Shown here: in pieces, positions 30,564-41,931 of the stretch | Layout of the letters: each line of letters opens with the position of its first letter | Numbering within the stretch: the stretch's first letter is position 1 | Source of the DNA: Staphylococcus gallinarum | GTDB lineage: Bacteria > Bacillota > Bacilli > Staphylococcales > Staphylococcaceae | Direction: 5' to 3' | Length of the DNA: 64,000 bases | NCBI RefSeq assembly: GCF_000875895.1 | Contig: NZ_JXCF01000007.1 | Span: 558,001 to 622,000, forward strand | Notes under the pieces: generated by a model | Told to the model about the DNA's origin: nothing | The model's input: the letters and a program-made list of their open reading frames with translations, nothing else | Database searches by the model: none | Made by a program: the position numbers and the translations under genes

Positions 30564-31268
30564 TTATAAATACCAAGCTCCATTGACTTTTTGAACAGTA
30601 CCCGTGATGCTCTTGGCATAAGGATGACAAAGATAACTACATGTATGCGCAATTTCTTGAGGGTCAATCAAACGCTGTTGTGGCAATGATTCAACCATTT
30701 CTGTTAATGTATCATCATCAAATACTTGTGTCATGCGCCCACTGACAAAGCCAGGTGCAATCGCATTAACTGTAACAGTGCTTAAGGCCAATTCTTGACT
30801 CAGCGCTTTAACAAAACCGATTTGTCCAGCTTTCATTGCGGAATACACCGATTCTAAACTCGCACCAGTTTCACCCCAAATGGATGAGACTACAACAATG
30901 CGACCGTTTATACTTTGTCTCAATTGATCAATAAAGTATCGACAAATACGCATGAGTTGACGAAGATGTAACGTATAACTTTCATCAATCATCGCATCTG
31001 TCATATCTTGTAACATACCGTATAAAGCTTGCCCACTGGTGTATATCAAACAGTCTAAATTTTGAACAAAATAAAAATATTTATCTAAATTGTCTACTTT
31101 ACTTAAATCACATTGTACAAATTGTACTGCTTGTCCTTGATAGTGCTCTTGTAATGATGATAAATCAGCTTGATTGTAGTGAACAATAACTTCATAGCCA
31201 TCAGACAATAGGCGTTCGGTAATCGCTGTACCAATTGACCCAGAGCCACCAATCACTAATGCTTTCAT
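30564..31268 (-). CDS. ymfI: EF-P 5-aminopentanone reductase (SDR family)
   Basis: Short-chain dehydrogenase of 234 residues with the NAD(P) motif GGSGSIGTAI (about residues 7-16) and the catalytic pattern S...YSAMKAGQIG with Tyr and Lys (about residues 146-150). In B. subtilis YmfI reduces the 5-aminopentanone group on EF-P lysine to 5-aminopentanol, improving translation of polyproline stretches. The neighbours ymfH and ymfF are annotated as modification-associated proteins. It follows ymfH by three bases, so it is in the same operon. Confidence 0.88.
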   Translation of the reverse strand: MKALVIGGSGSIGTAITERLLSDGYEVIVHYNQADLSSLQEHYQGQAVQFVQCDLSKVDNLDKYFYFVQNLDCLIYTSGQALYGMLQDMTDAMIDESYTLHLRQLMRICRYFIDQLRQSINGRIVVVSSIWGETGASLESVYSAMKAGQIGFVKALSQELALSTVTVNAIAPGFVSGRMTQVFDDDTLTEMVESLPQQRLIDPQEIAHTCSYLCHPYAKSITGTVQKVNGAWYL

Positions 31269-31271
31269 GTA

Positions 31272-32558
31272 TTATTTCATCTCCAGTCGACTGTCGACCA
31301 TCTGTTCTAGATTCAGACAAGTCTCCGCTGTTTCATTCACACTTTCCAAAGTAATACTTTCTACTATGTCTAATAAATCAAATAGACTGACACCTTCAAA
31401 GTGAAGTTTTGTATATTGATTTGCTATATACTCTGGAGAATTTAATCCTGAAATAAATTCTCCTATAAATTGTTTCTTCAATAATTCAAATGCATCATTA
31501 TCCTCAATATTACCTAACTTATGCTCTAATTCGGTAAGTAATAATGCTTTTAATTCATCTGGTTTTTGTGTTGCACTTGTCACGATAGAGAAACTGTATG
31601 TAGGTTCAAGTACAAATTGATATCCAAATGTCTCGTCAATTAAATCTTGATTGAGTAACGTTTGATAAAAATCTGTCTCTTCACCGAATACCATCTCGAA
31701 AAAGAGTGTCATTTCAAGGTCACGACGTACGTATGTCTCTGATGGTTCATTCTGTGGAACCTTATTTTTAAATCCAAGCATTAGTCGTGGTGATTGTAAT
31801 TTCATTGTCTCAGTTACAACCGATTCACTTACTTTCTCTTGTTCAATCAGAGGATCTCTCACTATTTCAGGTTGATACTCTTTATCTCTCATATCCTCAT
31901 GTTCAGCTACGACACGATAAATATGCTCAGGATCTACATCTCCAACAACGAATAGCACCATATTTGACGGATGATAAAATGTTTCATAGCAAAGATATAA
32001 ATCATCTTTAGTAATTTGATAAATACTTTCAACACTACCTGCAATATCGACACGAATTGGATGTGTTTGATACATTGCTTTTAGCGTGTTAAACATTACT
32101 TTATATCCTGGCTGTTCTTGATACATTTTAATTTCTTCAGCAATAATACCTTTTTCCTTATCAACAGTTTCCTTTGTAAAGTAAGGTGTCTCTACCATAG
32201 TCAATAATCGTTTAATATTGCGATCCACGTTATCAGTCGCACTAAACAAGTAACTTGTACGGTCGAAACTCGTAAAGGCATTAACTTGTGCATTATCTTC
32301 TGCAAATGCAGTAAACAAATCTTCTTCTTCATTTTCAAATAATTTATGTTCTAAAAAGTGCGCCACACCGTCTGGTACTGTTACATATGTATCACTGCCA
32401 TGAGGCTTAAACTTATTATCTAACGATCCAAATTGAGTAGTATATGTGACAAAGGTCTTTTGGAATCCTGCTTTTGGAATAATAAATACCTTCAAACCAT
32501 TTTCTAATTCTGCTTCAAAGACCCGCTCATCTATTTGATCATAGTATGTTTCCTTCAC
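31272..32558 (-). CDS. ymfH: M16 family zinc metallopeptidase homologue YmfH
   Basis: 428-residue pitrilysin-family protein. The inverted zinc motif HFLEH (in DGVAHFLEHKLFENEEEDLF, about residues 65-84) is present and a downstream Glu ligand is plausible in the following region (KEGIIAEEIKMY), so it may be an active peptidase. It is named in current annotation as EF-P 5-aminopentanol modification-associated. The GTG start sits behind GGAGG. Its start overlaps the end of ymfF by four bases, pointing to translational coupling and probably to a heterodimer with YmfF. Confidence 0.85.
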   Translation of the reverse strand: MKETYYDQIDERVFEAELENGLKVFIIPKAGFQKTFVTYTTQFGSLDNKFKPHGSDTYVTVPDGVAHFLEHKLFENEEEDLFTAFAEDNAQVNAFTSFDRTSYLFSATDNVDRNIKRLLTMVETPYFTKETVDKEKGIIAEEIKMYQEQPGYKVMFNTLKAMYQTHPIRVDIAGSVESIYQITKDDLYLCYETFYHPSNMVLFVVGDVDPEHIYRVVAEHEDMRDKEYQPEIVRDPLIEQEKVSESVVTETMKLQSPRLMLGFKNKVPQNEPSETYVRRDLEMTLFFEMVFGEETDFYQTLLNQDLIDETFGYQFVLEPTYSFSIVTSATQKPDELKALLLTELEHKLGNIEDNDAFELLKKQFIGEFISGLNSPEYIANQYTKLHFEGVSLFDLLDIVESITLESVNETAETCLNLEQMVDSRLEMK

Positions 32559-33826
32559 GATTCACTACCTCCTTTCGTCAATATATATATCGTATCGAGC
32601 ACTGTTGCTTGTGCAACCTTGATGACATCTTCTCTTGTAACATGCTCTATTCCTTCAATATACATATCTTCGGTTAAATCCTCATTTAATAAAATATTAT
32701 TATTTAAAATCTCAATAATACTCTTTGCTCTATCTTGTGACTCTTGTCTTTGTGAAACGATAACCTTTTTGGCTAATGCCAATTTACTATCATCAAATTG
32801 ACCTGCTTGGATTTTATTAAATTCTTCAATAATGGTATCTTTTGCAACTTCATATTTATCACTCGAAACACCACTTAATACAAACATATATCCATTTTTA
32901 CCATCAATTTGAGAATGAATCGAATACGCTAAACTTTGTTTTTCACGGACTTCATTGAAAAGTACTGAAGAAGGGTCGCCTCCAAACATAATGTTAAATA
33001 CAACCACTGCAAAATAATCTGCTTCTCCATATACTGTTGGCAGTTTAAAGCCCATATTTAACTTAGCTTGGTCTACGTCATCTTCTTCAAGGATTGTCTG
33101 AGGCAACTCATGATTCGTTAACATTGGTGTCACAGTAGTAAGTTCAAATGGTACTGTTTGAATATTAAAATATGTGTCTATTTGAGATTTTACTGTTGTT
33201 TCATCCACATTACCGACTACATAAACGGCACAAAAGTCGTCAGATAACATAGATTGATATGTATGGTATAAGGTTTCCGGTGTTATGTTGTTAATATATG
33301 AAACTTGACCAGTTGCAAGATGTCTGTATGGGTGATCTCCAAACATATGCTTTAATAAATTTAAAAATGATATCTGTGATTTATTATCGACCATAGCTTC
33401 TAATTTCTTGGCTAATAATGTTTTTTCTTGTGCTACAAAGTTCTCATTGAACTGATTGTCATTTACGAGAGGATTCCAAACAATTTCCTTTAGTAGTTGT
33501 AATCCCTTTTCAAAAAGAGGTGTTTGATCCTTTAAGTAACGTTCATTTACGAGTTCTAAAGATATGGTAATTACATGTTTATCTTTAAATTTTGTAACGA
33601 AACTATTAACATATGCACCATATAAATTAGACAAATGACGATTAAAGTCTTTATCCGTCGGCCATTTTTTAGTTGCTCTCACTAATAATTTACTTAGTAC
33701 TGACCTTGCTGTCATGGTTTCATTATCTAGTGGTGCCATAAACTTTAACGTAATGGTGGTTGTCTTAAATTTAGACGTTGGCATTACTTTGATATGTAAA
33801 TCATTTTGTTGTGTGTTTTTATTCAA
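32555..33826 (-). CDS. ymfF: M16 family peptidase-like protein YmfF, inactive partner
   Basis: About 423 residues, same pitrilysin fold as YmfH, but the zinc motif HxxEH is absent at the expected place (LSKLLVRATKKWPTDKDFNRHL). It retains the glycine-rich GKNGYMFVLSG-type segment used in M16 partner subunits. The active plus inactive pair resembles other M16 heterodimers. The start is uncertain: TTG eight bases behind GTGAGG (used here) or an ATG seven codons upstream without a good site. It is linked to the EF-P modification operon ymfF-ymfH-ymfI. Confidence 0.83.
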   Translation of the reverse strand: MNKNTQQNDLHIKVMPTSKFKTTTITLKFMAPLDNETMTARSVLSKLLVRATKKWPTDKDFNRHLSNLYGAYVNSFVTKFKDKHVITISLELVNERYLKDQTPLFEKGLQLLKEIVWNPLVNDNQFNENFVAQEKTLLAKKLEAMVDNKSQISFLNLLKHMFGDHPYRHLATGQVSYINNITPETLYHTYQSMLSDDFCAVYVVGNVDETTVKSQIDTYFNIQTVPFELTTVTPMLTNHELPQTILEEDDVDQAKLNMGFKLPTVYGEADYFAVVVFNIMFGGDPSSVLFNEVREKQSLAYSIHSQIDGKNGYMFVLSGVSSDKYEVAKDTIIEEFNKIQAGQFDDSKLALAKKVIVSQRQESQDRAKSIIEILNNNILLNEDLTEDMYIEGIEHVTREDVIKVAQATVLDTIYILTKGGSES

Positions 33827-33857
33827 ATTGTCATGCCTCACTTTCATAATTTTGTTA

Positions 33858-34571
33858 TTATAATCTATTTCTAACCGTTTTGAATTTAACTAAACTACTT
33901 TTGAAATAATTAAAAGAATAAAATATTGGTTTTTCATCTTGATCATAGTGCACGAGCTTTAATAACATTAAACCTTCATGTGGTGATGCATCTAATACAT
34001 CCGAAATATGCGGTTCATAACTTATCGACTCTATTTCTGTTTCAGCATATGCTATCTTTGTCGATGAATTGAGTTCGATGGCTTCTAATAATGACTCATT
34101 ACTATTTTGATATTGAGCACAAGTTAGTAGTCGTGTCGGCACCTTGTCTAAACAGTAAACAACTGGTTGTTTATCTGCCGTTCGAATACGTTCGATGATT
34201 GTGACATAATCCTTTTCAGGTAAATTTAAAGTTGTCGCATCTAACGAAGTTGAAGGCTTTTCATCAAAACTAATGAATTCTGTTCCAGGTTCATAACCCT
34301 TTGCTCGAATCATTTTACTGATACTAACTAACTCACCTAATGGATAAAGGAATGGGTGCTGTGATTTAACACTCGCACCTTCCTCTAAATTATTTGATAA
34401 CACTTGTTCAGTAATGAGTTCATCAATAGCATCATAAACATCGTCTGTTTTCACATTTAGCTTTCTTGCTATAGCAAGGTGACTTGGTAACTGCTCACCA
34501 TATTGAAAATCACCTGATTTAATTTGCTGTATTAACCATTCTTTGACTTTATAAACTGAAGTAAGTTCCAT
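33858..34571 (-). CDS. ymfC: GntR family regulator with UTRA domain (YmfC type)
   Basis: 237-residue transcription regulator. The N-terminal winged helix (YKVKEWLIQQIKSGDFQYGEQLPSHLAIARKLNVKTDDVYDAIDEL, about residues 8-53) is typical GntR, and the C-terminal part (about residues 85-237) is a UTRA-type small-molecule sensor as in the HutC subfamily. Ligand and target genes are not known. It lies two bases downstream of ftsK and just before ymfF, a conserved order in Bacilli, and is probably read from the ftsK transcript. Confidence 0.85.
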   Translation of the reverse strand: MELTSVYKVKEWLIQQIKSGDFQYGEQLPSHLAIARKLNVKTDDVYDAIDELITEQVLSNNLEEGASVKSQHPFLYPLGELVSISKMIRAKGYEPGTEFISFDEKPSTSLDATTLNLPEKDYVTIIERIRTADKQPVVYCLDKVPTRLLTCAQYQNSNESLLEAIELNSSTKIAYAETEIESISYEPHISDVLDASPHEGLMLLKLVHYDQDEKPIFYSFNYFKSSLVKFKTVRNRL

Positions 34572-34573
34572 AT

Positions 34574-37003
34574 TTACACCTCATCACTATCTAAATCCAC
34601 AAGAATTTGTCTAGGTTTACTACCTTTTTGTGGTCCGATTACTTGATTACGCTCTAAATCATCCATCAATCTAGAAGCTCTGTTATATCCGATTCTAAAC
34701 TGTCTCTGTAGTAACGATGTACTTGCCTTTTGTTGTTCTAAAACGAATAAATATGCTTCATCGTAAAGTGCATCCTCACTCTTCATATCAGCTTTATCCA
34801 CTGGCGCATCAGGTTCCATTTCTTTAACATAATTCGCCTTTTGTTGTTCTACAACATAGTTAACGACTTCTTGTACTTCTTGATCACTTAAGAAAGCACC
34901 TTGTACACGTGTTCTCGTTGACCCACCATTGGCTACATATAACATATCCCCTTTTCCGAGAAGTTTGTCAGCACCGCCACTATCAATAATCGTTCTTGAA
35001 TCGGTTTGTGAGCTCACTGCAAATGCAATTCGAGTTGGTATATTATTCTTGATCAACCCTGTGATGACATCAACCGAAGGACGTTGAGTCGCAATAATTA
35101 GATGTATACCAGCAGCACGGGCCATCTGTGTGATACGTTGAATTGCATTTTCCACTTCTTTACCTGCTACCATCATTAAATCCGCTAATTCATCTACTAT
35201 AACGACAATATATGGCAACTCTGACTGCTTTTCATCTAATTCTTTATTCTGTTTACGAATCATTTCATTATAGCCTTCAATATTTCTTGTTGAACTGTGC
35301 TGGAATAAATCGTAACGACGTTCCATTTCAGCCACAACCTTTTCTAATGCTTGAGATGCCTTATGAGGATTAGTAACTACTGGAATTAATAGATGTGGTA
35401 TGCCATTATATACATTTAATTCTACCATTTTTGGATCAATTAACATAAGTTTTACTTCGTGGGGTTTCGCGTTAAGTAAGATACTTGTAATAATGCCATT
35501 GATACATACTGATTTACCACTACCTGTCGAACCTGCAACTAATAAATGTGGCATTTTATTTAATTCAACTGTTATCGGACTTCCAGAAATATCTCTTCCT
35601 AATCCAACTTCCAATTTGTTTTTGGCAGGGAATTTTTCATCTAATACTTCTTTTAGAGATACAAGTGAAATCTTATCATTAGGAACCTCAATACCCACAG
35701 CAGAACGTCCAGGTATAGGGGCTTCAATACGTACATCCTTTGCTGCTAATGCAAGGGCAATATCATTATGCAAATTAACGATTTTACTTACCTTTACACC
35801 TTGAGCTGGCTGAATTTCGTATTGTGTTACTGCTGGCCCAATCTTGATTTGAGTGACTCTAGCATCAACTCCAAAGTTTTTCAATGTTGTTTCTAGTAAT
35901 TGACCTTTTTTCTGTACTTCCGCTTTTGAAGTTGATTGTTGCTTTGCAGGATGATTCAACAATGTTAATGGTGGTATTTTATATGCTTCATTTTCTACTT
36001 CTCCTGCTTCAGAAATCGAACCGCTATTGTCCGAAGTATTATCATGGTCACTTTCATGATCCGAATGAACATCTTCATGTGATTGATTTTCTGAGTTCTG
36101 TACTCCTGATTGATCACTTTGATTATTATCTTGATCAAATACACGTTTTGAGCGTTTCTTCGTTCTGCTCAATGTACTTGTTTCATCACTTTCACTATGA
36201 CCATAGATTGGAATATCTGCTTGATTCGATGCTGACTCTGAATCTTGTACTTCAGGGAAGTTACTTACGTCTTTCATTGGTTCTTCTAATTCCAACTGTT
36301 TTTCTTGCTCAGCTTTTCTTTCTGCTTTCACTCTAGCTTTTGCGTCTTTTTTAATTTTATTTTGTTTTCTTTTTTCATGCATATTGGCAGATGCGTCTTT
36401 ACTTTTACTTTTCAATTGTTCAAACATCATTTTAGAAACATCTCTGTGCTTTTGCTTTAACAATAAAATAATACTTGAAGCAATAAGTAATAATGTAATG
36501 ATTATCACGCCGACTATTGAAATTAATGGGTTAAATAATGCTAATAAATAATGACCAATTAACCCTCCCCCAAAATTAGGGAAATGTGTATGTTCATATG
36601 ATTTATATACAAACGATAATACTGGCTCTCGTTGCGCCTTAGTGTGATTTGTAAAATAAAAAATGATGTGCATTAAGAATAGCAAGGCGAATTGTAACAC
36701 TACAGCGCCTACTGTTCTTCTAGTTTTAGGTAATGCTTTATAATATGTCATATACACCGTAGCAATTAATACTAATATATAAGTAAGAAATCGACTAGTT
36801 CCAAATAAATAATTAAAGAAACTGTCTATCATCGTTCCTACAATACCTAATTGAAAGGCTCCTAATCCTACTAATATAAAGATTGCAATAGCTAAAATAT
36901 ATCTTAACGGACTATCTGTCTGTTTCTTTTTCTGGCGACTTTTATTATTTCTAGTATTTGTTGATTTTTTCTTAGTTGTCGTTCTCTTTTTCGTTTGTGC
37001 CAA
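34574..37003 (-). CDS. ftsK: DNA translocase FtsK/SpoIIIE
   Basis: Membrane-anchored DNA pump of 809 residues that clears chromosome DNA from the closing septum. The N-terminal part has four hydrophobic helices (about residues 33-180). An acidic, Ser/Asp/His-rich linker (about 240-340) follows, then the alpha domain and RecA-like beta domain with Walker A GSTGSGKS and Walker [12 protein letters not shown], and finally the gamma winged helix (about 740-805, with [22 protein letters not shown]) that reads SRS/KOPS sites. The TTG start follows AAGGTG. It is upstream of ymfC. Confidence 0.95.
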   Translation of the reverse strand: MAQTKKRTTTKKKSTNTRNNKSRQKKKQTDSPLRYILAIAIFILVGLGAFQLGIVGTMIDSFFNYLFGTSRFLTYILVLIATVYMTYYKALPKTRRTVGAVVLQFALLFLMHIIFYFTNHTKAQREPVLSFVYKSYEHTHFPNFGGGLIGHYLLALFNPLISIVGVIIITLLLIASSIILLLKQKHRDVSKMMFEQLKSKSKDASANMHEKRKQNKIKKDAKARVKAERKAEQEKQLELEEPMKDVSNFPEVQDSESASNQADIPIYGHSESDETSTLSRTKKRSKRVFDQDNNQSDQSGVQNSENQSHEDVHSDHESDHDNTSDNSGSISEAGEVENEAYKIPPLTLLNHPAKQQSTSKAEVQKKGQLLETTLKNFGVDARVTQIKIGPAVTQYEIQPAQGVKVSKIVNLHNDIALALAAKDVRIEAPIPGRSAVGIEVPNDKISLVSLKEVLDEKFPAKNKLEVGLGRDISGSPITVELNKMPHLLVAGSTGSGKSVCINGIITSILLNAKPHEVKLMLIDPKMVELNVYNGIPHLLIPVVTNPHKASQALEKVVAEMERRYDLFQHSSTRNIEGYNEMIRKQNKELDEKQSELPYIVVIVDELADLMMVAGKEVENAIQRITQMARAAGIHLIIATQRPSVDVITGLIKNNIPTRIAFAVSSQTDSRTIIDSGGADKLLGKGDMLYVANGGSTRTRVQGAFLSDQEVQEVVNYVVEQQKANYVKEMEPDAPVDKADMKSEDALYDEAYLFVLEQQKASTSLLQRQFRIGYNRASRLMDDLERNQVIGPQKGSKPRQILVDLDSDEV

Positions 37004-37305
37004 ATTTCACACCTTCTTTTCAACTCTAATTTCGTCTATTTATGTAAGTTTGAATATGATATGTATTACTTTAAAACTCATACATATCTAACAGTACCTT
37101 TTCTCCATTCTATAACTCAAAACATTAACTTATTACATCAATATGATAACACAAAAGAGGCAAAGACTTATTCCGCTTCTGCTAGCTTTAAAGGTTGCGT
37201 CTTATTAATCATGGATTCATATTAAATCACAACTAATGACAGCAATCGACTTTTAAAATGTTAACCTAAGCGTTTGTCTTAACCTCTTTGTTTTGTTCAA
37301 TTCTA
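37004..37305. other. Intergenic region between ftsK and rnjB
   Basis: No gene. A possible rnjB terminator is formed by AAGAGGCAA (37155-37163) and TTGCGTCTT (37195-37203), 8 of 9 positions pairing, with a TTTTGTG tail on the minus strand. The rest is the probable ftsK promoter region. Confidence 0.4.
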
Positions 37306-38979
37306 TTAAATTTCAGAAATAACTGGAATAATCATTGGACGACGTTTTGTATTTTCGAATAACAGTTTACTAATTTGGTCTCTCATGTTTTGTTTGATAT
37401 CAGACCATTCTATTCTTTTCTCTTGTAAACCTAATTCTACAATCTCTCTTACTTTTTCTTCAGCTTCATTCAATAGCGCTTCGCTTTCTCGCACATAAAC
37501 AAAGCCTCGAGATTGGATTTCAGGACCAGCTGCAATTCGTCTATTCTTAGGATCAAGTGTTACTACAGCGATAAAGATACCATCTTCAGCTAAGAGATGA
37601 CGGTCACGTAACACGATATTACCTACATCACCGACACCAATTCCGTCAATCAATACATTACCAGAATTGACTTTTTCATTTAGAATCATTTCTTCACCAT
37701 TGAAGTTAACAACATCGCCTTTTTCAACTAAGAAAATCTTTTCAGGTTGAACGCCTGCCTCATTAGCTAATTTAGCATGTGCAATTTGCATTTTAAACTC
37801 GCCATTAACTGGTAAGAAATACTCTGGTTTCATAATGTTAATCATCATTTTTAATTCTTCCATACATCCATGACTTGATGCATGTATCTTTTTATTATTT
37901 GGAATAATTTCTGCACCAGCTCGCACTAATTCATTAAGTGTATTTCCTACAATGACTTCCATATTTGCAGATGCCGTAATTGCCAAGAACACTGAATCTC
38001 CTGGTTCAATATTCATTATTTTATGCTTCTTCAATGCCATTTGATTTAATGCTTCCACAGGTTCACCTTGCATACCAGTAGCAATTATAATCACTTCGTT
38101 TTTAGGGTAGTTTTCAACTTCATTAATAGGTATTAATAAGTCTTTAGGTATATCGAAATAACCCATTTTACGTGCAATATTAAATGAACTTTCTAGAGAA
38201 CGTCCCAAGAAAGAAACCTTTCTATTTAATTTGCTTGCAATGTTCAACACTTGTTGAATTCTAATAAAGTTTGATGCATAACACGAAACAATTAAACGTC
38301 CTTTAACTTTAGTAAATGCATCATACATATGAGATTCAATTACATTTTCAGGCGTATTATAACCTGGCTTCTCAGCTTCAGTAGAATCACTAATCAATGC
38401 AAATACACCTGATTCTCCAATTTCCGTCATTTTCTTTAAGTCTGGTGCATAATGTCCGTGTAAACTTTGGTCGAATTTAAATTCACCCGTATAAACAATT
38501 GCACCGTATGATGTATGAATACAAACGCCTAAACTATCTGGGATACTGTGTGTCGTGTTGAAAAACGTTATGTTTACACCTTTGAAACGCATGATAGATT
38601 CATTGTTTACAGTGTAATATCTAACTTTCTTGTTGACATTTCTTGCCTTCATATTCTCTTTGACTAAGCCGATCGTTAACTTCGAACCGTATACAGGTGC
38701 ATCAACTTGTTCAAGCACATATGTAACTGCACCAATCGCATGCTCATGTCCATGTGTTAAGAAGATCCCTTTCAACTTGTCTTTATTTTCAATTACGTAT
38801 TGAATGTCAGGAATTACTATATCTACGCCCAGCATTTCATCCTCTGGGAACATCAATCCTGCATCTAACATAAACATCTCATCGTCTACTTCAACGATAT
38901 ACATATTTTTCGCTATTTCTCCGACTCCGCCAAGAGGAATAATACGAATGTTATTATTATTTTTCTTTATTAAACTCAA
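37306..38979 (-). CDS. rnjB: Ribonuclease J2
   Basis: Beta-CASP metallo-beta-lactamase RNase of 557 residues that forms a complex with RNase J1. The zinc motif is degenerate: [10 protein letters not shown] is present where J1 has the HxHxDH pattern, with His for Asp and Ala for His, in keeping with the weak activity of J2 proteins in staphylococci. Other beta-CASP segments ([20 protein letters not shown]) remain. The start is TTG behind AGGAGGTAACAT; the longer frame (extra 15 residues) is rejected. It is monocistronic between pnp and ftsK. Confidence 0.94.
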   Translation of the reverse strand: MSLIKKNNNNIRIIPLGGVGEIAKNMYIVEVDDEMFMLDAGLMFPEDEMLGVDIVIPDIQYVIENKDKLKGIFLTHGHEHAIGAVTYVLEQVDAPVYGSKLTIGLVKENMKARNVNKKVRYYTVNNESIMRFKGVNITFFNTTHSIPDSLGVCIHTSYGAIVYTGEFKFDQSLHGHYAPDLKKMTEIGESGVFALISDSTEAEKPGYNTPENVIESHMYDAFTKVKGRLIVSCYASNFIRIQQVLNIASKLNRKVSFLGRSLESSFNIARKMGYFDIPKDLLIPINEVENYPKNEVIIIATGMQGEPVEALNQMALKKHKIMNIEPGDSVFLAITASANMEVIVGNTLNELVRAGAEIIPNNKKIHASSHGCMEELKMMINIMKPEYFLPVNGEFKMQIAHAKLANEAGVQPEKIFLVEKGDVVNFNGEEMILNEKVNSGNVLIDGIGVGDVGNIVLRDRHLLAEDGIFIAVVTLDPKNRRIAAGPEIQSRGFVYVRESEALLNEAEEKVREIVELGLQEKRIEWSDIKQNMRDQISKLLFENTKRRPMIIPVISEI

Positions 38980-39203
38980 AATGTTACCTCCTATTTGAAT
39001 ATCCCCGACCATATATAAACTCATAATTTATTATAAGTTAAAACAAGCTTGATGTACACTATTAAAGTAAGGTTTACATGCTTTAACACTAACTAGAATA
39101 TATCAACTGATATCATTTTGAGTAACGTGTACCTACAGATTTTATGACATAGTACAATTTAATTAGACATGTTGTGATGTCATTCTTTCGCTAAAAAAAA
39201 AAA
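38980..39203. other. Intergenic region between rnjB and pnp terminator
   Basis: AT-rich with the rnjB promoter region. No coding sequence is supported. Confidence 0.35.
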
Positions 39204-39278
39204 GAAACCAGCTTTATTGATTAGAAACATAATCAAACGGATTTCCCGTCAACTATATTCCTAATCACAACTAGTTTC
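39204..39278 (-). terminator. Terminator of pnp
   Basis: Branching hairpin: GAAAC...AG...GATTAG pairs with CTAATC...CT...GTTTC, and the minus-strand tail is a run of about ten T. It is 22 bp past the pnp stop. Confidence 0.85.
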
Positions 39279-39300
39279 AAAATCATGCTAATATTTAAGC

Positions 39301-41406
39301 TTAAGATTCTTCTGATAACAATGCTTTATGTGAAGCATTGACACGACCTTGCTTATCAATTTCTGTTACTTTAATTTTAAATGTGTCTCCAACTTTCAAG
39401 ACATCTTCCACTTTATCGATACGTTCATTCGCAATTTGAGAAATATGAACTAATGCATCTTTACCAGGGAACAATTCTACAAACGCACCATATTTTTCAA
39501 TACGCTTAACTTTGCCGTCATAGACTTGGCCAACTTCAGCTTCACGTGTAATATCTTCAATAATACTACGTGCTTTGTCGATTGCTTCCTTATCTACAGC
39601 ACCGATGACGATTGAGCCATCTTGTTCAATATCAAGTTTTACTCCTGTTGCATCGATGATTTCATTGATCTTCTTACCACCAGGACCGATGACATCTCTG
39701 ATTTTTTCTGGCTTAATTTGCATTGTAACCACTTTAGGTGCATACATGCTTAACTCATTGCGTGGTGTGTCAATAGTTTGTAGCATATGATCCAAGATTG
39801 CTAAGCGACCTTCTTTTGCTTGTGCCAATGCTTCTTGAATAATTTCTTTAGTTAAACCATCAATTTTAATGTCCATTTGAATAGCCGTAATACCTTCAGC
39901 AGTTCCTGCAACTTTAAAGTCCATATCGCCTAAAGCATCTTCCATACCTTGGATATCTGTCAAAATAGTATAACTATCTTCACGAGTTACAAGTCCCATA
40001 GCAATACCAGCTACCGGCGCTTTGATTGGTACACCAGCATCCATTAATGCAAGCGTTGACCCACAAATTGAAGCTTGTGAAGAAGAACCATTTGATTCTA
40101 ACACTTCACTTACCACACGTACTGTATATGGGAAATCTTGTGTATCAGGTATAATGTGACTTAATGCACGTTCACCTAATGCGCCGTGACCAATTTCACG
40201 ACGTCCTGGAGAACGAACAGGACCTGTTTCACCAACTGAATAGTTAGGGAAGTTATAGTGGTGCATAAAGCGTTTTTGTTCTTCTTCTCCTAAACCATCA
40301 AGTATTTGATATTCACTTAATGAACCTAATGTAACGACAGATAACGCTTGAGTTTGACCTCTTGTAAATAGACCTGAACCGTGCGTTCTTGGCAATAAAC
40401 CAACCTCTGAATCAAGCGGTCTAATTTCATCCGTTTTACGACCATCTGGACGAATTTTTTCGTCAGCAATCAAACGTCTTACTTCTTCTTTTACAAGATC
40501 ATTCAAAATACTGTATACTTCTTTAATTAATGTTTCATTCTCTGGATCTGCTTCATCGATAAATTCACTTGCAACTTTTTCTTTCAATGCATCTAAATTG
40601 ATGTCACGTTGCTGCTTATCAAAAGTTAACACAGTATCCTTCAATCCGTTAGCCTCAGTTAATTGTTTTACTTGTTCGATGAGTGATTCATCTTTTTCAA
40701 CAGGTACAAATGCTTTCTTTTCAGGTTGAATATGATTAACGATTTCTTGTTGGAAATCAACTAGACGTTGGATCTCCTTGTGACCAAAGAAGATTGCTTC
40801 TAACATTTCTTCTTCAGTTATTTCGCTCGCGCCCGCTTCAACCATGTTTACTGCATCTTTATGACCAGCAACTTCTAAATCTAATCTAGAGATTTCCTTT
40901 TGTTCAACTGTTGGATTAATAATGTATTCTCCATCAATATAGCCTACGTTGACACCTGCGATAGGTCCTTGGAAAGGAATGTCAGATACACTTAATGCCA
41001 TTGATGAACCTATCATTGCAGCCATTTCAGGTGAACAATCTGGATCCGCACTTAATACAGTATTCATAATTTGCACATCATATTTATAACCTTTCGGAAA
41101 TAATGGACGTATCGGTCTATCGATCAAACGTGCTGTTAGTGTAGCTTCATCACTTGGACGACCCTCACGTTTCTTAAATCCACCTGGTATTTTACCTGCT
41201 GCATACATTTTTTCTTCATAATTTACCATAAGTGGGAAGAAGTCACCATCACGTGGTTCCTTTGATGCTACTGCTGTAGAAAGTACTACAGTATCGCCAT
41301 AACGAACAAGCACTGCGCCATTCGCTTGTTTGGCAAGTTGTCCTGTTTCAATCGTTAAAGAACGATTAGCCCACTCAGTCTTGAAAACTTTTTTCTCTTG
41401 AGACAT
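39301..41406 (-). CDS. pnp: Polyribonucleotide nucleotidyltransferase (PNPase)
   Basis: 3'-5' phosphorolytic exoribonuclease of 701 residues. Two RNase PH domains (the first with [12 protein letters not shown], the second with [18 protein letters not shown]), then a KH domain ([15 protein letters not shown]) and an S1 domain ([33 protein letters not shown]) are in the usual order. It acts with RNase Y, RNase J1/J2 and others in mRNA decay. It is downstream of rpsO, as in most bacteria, but separated by the rpsO terminator. Confidence 0.97.
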   Translation of the reverse strand: MSQEKKVFKTEWANRSLTIETGQLAKQANGAVLVRYGDTVVLSTAVASKEPRDGDFFPLMVNYEEKMYAAGKIPGGFKKREGRPSDEATLTARLIDRPIRPLFPKGYKYDVQIMNTVLSADPDCSPEMAAMIGSSMALSVSDIPFQGPIAGVNVGYIDGEYIINPTVEQKEISRLDLEVAGHKDAVNMVEAGASEITEEEMLEAIFFGHKEIQRLVDFQQEIVNHIQPEKKAFVPVEKDESLIEQVKQLTEANGLKDTVLTFDKQQRDINLDALKEKVASEFIDEADPENETLIKEVYSILNDLVKEEVRRLIADEKIRPDGRKTDEIRPLDSEVGLLPRTHGSGLFTRGQTQALSVVTLGSLSEYQILDGLGEEEQKRFMHHYNFPNYSVGETGPVRSPGRREIGHGALGERALSHIIPDTQDFPYTVRVVSEVLESNGSSSQASICGSTLALMDAGVPIKAPVAGIAMGLVTREDSYTILTDIQGMEDALGDMDFKVAGTAEGITAIQMDIKIDGLTKEIIQEALAQAKEGRLAILDHMLQTIDTPRNELSMYAPKVVTMQIKPEKIRDVIGPGGKKINEIIDATGVKLDIEQDGSIVIGAVDKEAIDKARSIIEDITREAEVGQVYDGKVKRIEKYGAFVELFPGKDALVHISQIANERIDKVEDVLKVGDTFKIKVTEIDKQGRVNASHKALLSEES

Positions 41407-41510
41407 TACGAATCTCCTCTCATATTTCTAATAAGTCTATCATATCATTTCTACTATAAATTTAATATTAGTATCTTATTTTAGATTATCATTATATTAA
41501 TTATAAAAAA

Positions 41511-41537
41511 GGGAAAGGACCTTTAAGGTTCTTTCCC
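41511..41537 (-). terminator. Terminator of rpsO
   Basis: GGGAAAGGACC pairs with GGTTCTTTCCC around a short loop with one G-T type pair. The minus-strand tail is TTTTTTATAA. It is 20 bp past the stop. Confidence 0.9.
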
Positions 41538-41557
41538 TATCAATAAACGTCAAAAGA

Positions 41558-41827
41558 TTAACGACGGATACCTAATGATTTAATTAATTCACGGTAACGT
41601 TGAATATCTTTGTTACGTAAATAGTTAAGTAAGTGTCTACGACGACCTACCATTTTTAATAAACCACGACGTGAATGGTGGTCTTTTTTGTGTGTACGTA
41701 AGTGATCGTTTAATGCACTAATTTCCGCAGTTAATACAGCGATTTGAACTTCTGGTGAACCAGTGTCAGCTTCGTGTGTGCGGTATTCTTTAATTAATTC
41801 ATTTTTTCTTTCTTGTGAAATTGCCAT
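41558..41827 (-). CDS. rpsO: 30S ribosomal protein S15
   Basis: 89-residue primary 16S rRNA-binding protein. It begins [25 protein letters not shown] and carries the conserved [23 protein letters not shown] rRNA-binding segment. The start ATG follows AAAAGGAGG. The open frame continues 23 codons upstream into the leader but without similarity to S15, so the longer start is rejected. It lies between ribF and pnp. Confidence 0.97.
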   Translation of the reverse strand: MAISQERKNELIKEYRTHEADTGSPEVQIAVLTAEISALNDHLRTHKKDHHSRRGLLKMVGRRRHLLNYLRNKDIQRYRELIKSLGIRR

Positions 41828-41862
41828 TGTCAATTTCCTCCTTTTATTGTTATACGCCTCAA

Positions 41863-41928
41863 TCCGAGCTAATCGTCGGAGTTTCGAACTAGCCAAGATA
41901 AAGGTGCTTTAATGTGCTCTACACATTA
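41863..41928 (-). promoter_or_regulatory. Structured 5' leader of rpsO, possible S15 autoregulatory RNA
   Basis: Two perfect small hairpins lie directly before the rpsO ribosome binding site: TAATGTG/CACATTA (41910-41928, five-base loop) and TCCGA/TCGGA (41863-41880, eight-base loop). S15 is known to repress its own mRNA through leader structures in several bacterial phyla, including Bacillota. This specific fold is my reading of the sequence. Confidence 0.5.
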
Positions 41929-41931
41929 GAC

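Noticed and set aside
35884..36336. 150-codon plus-strand frame opposite the ftsK linker
   Set aside because: It arises from the Ser/Asp/His-rich linker read in reverse; there is no ribosome binding site and ftsK is certain.
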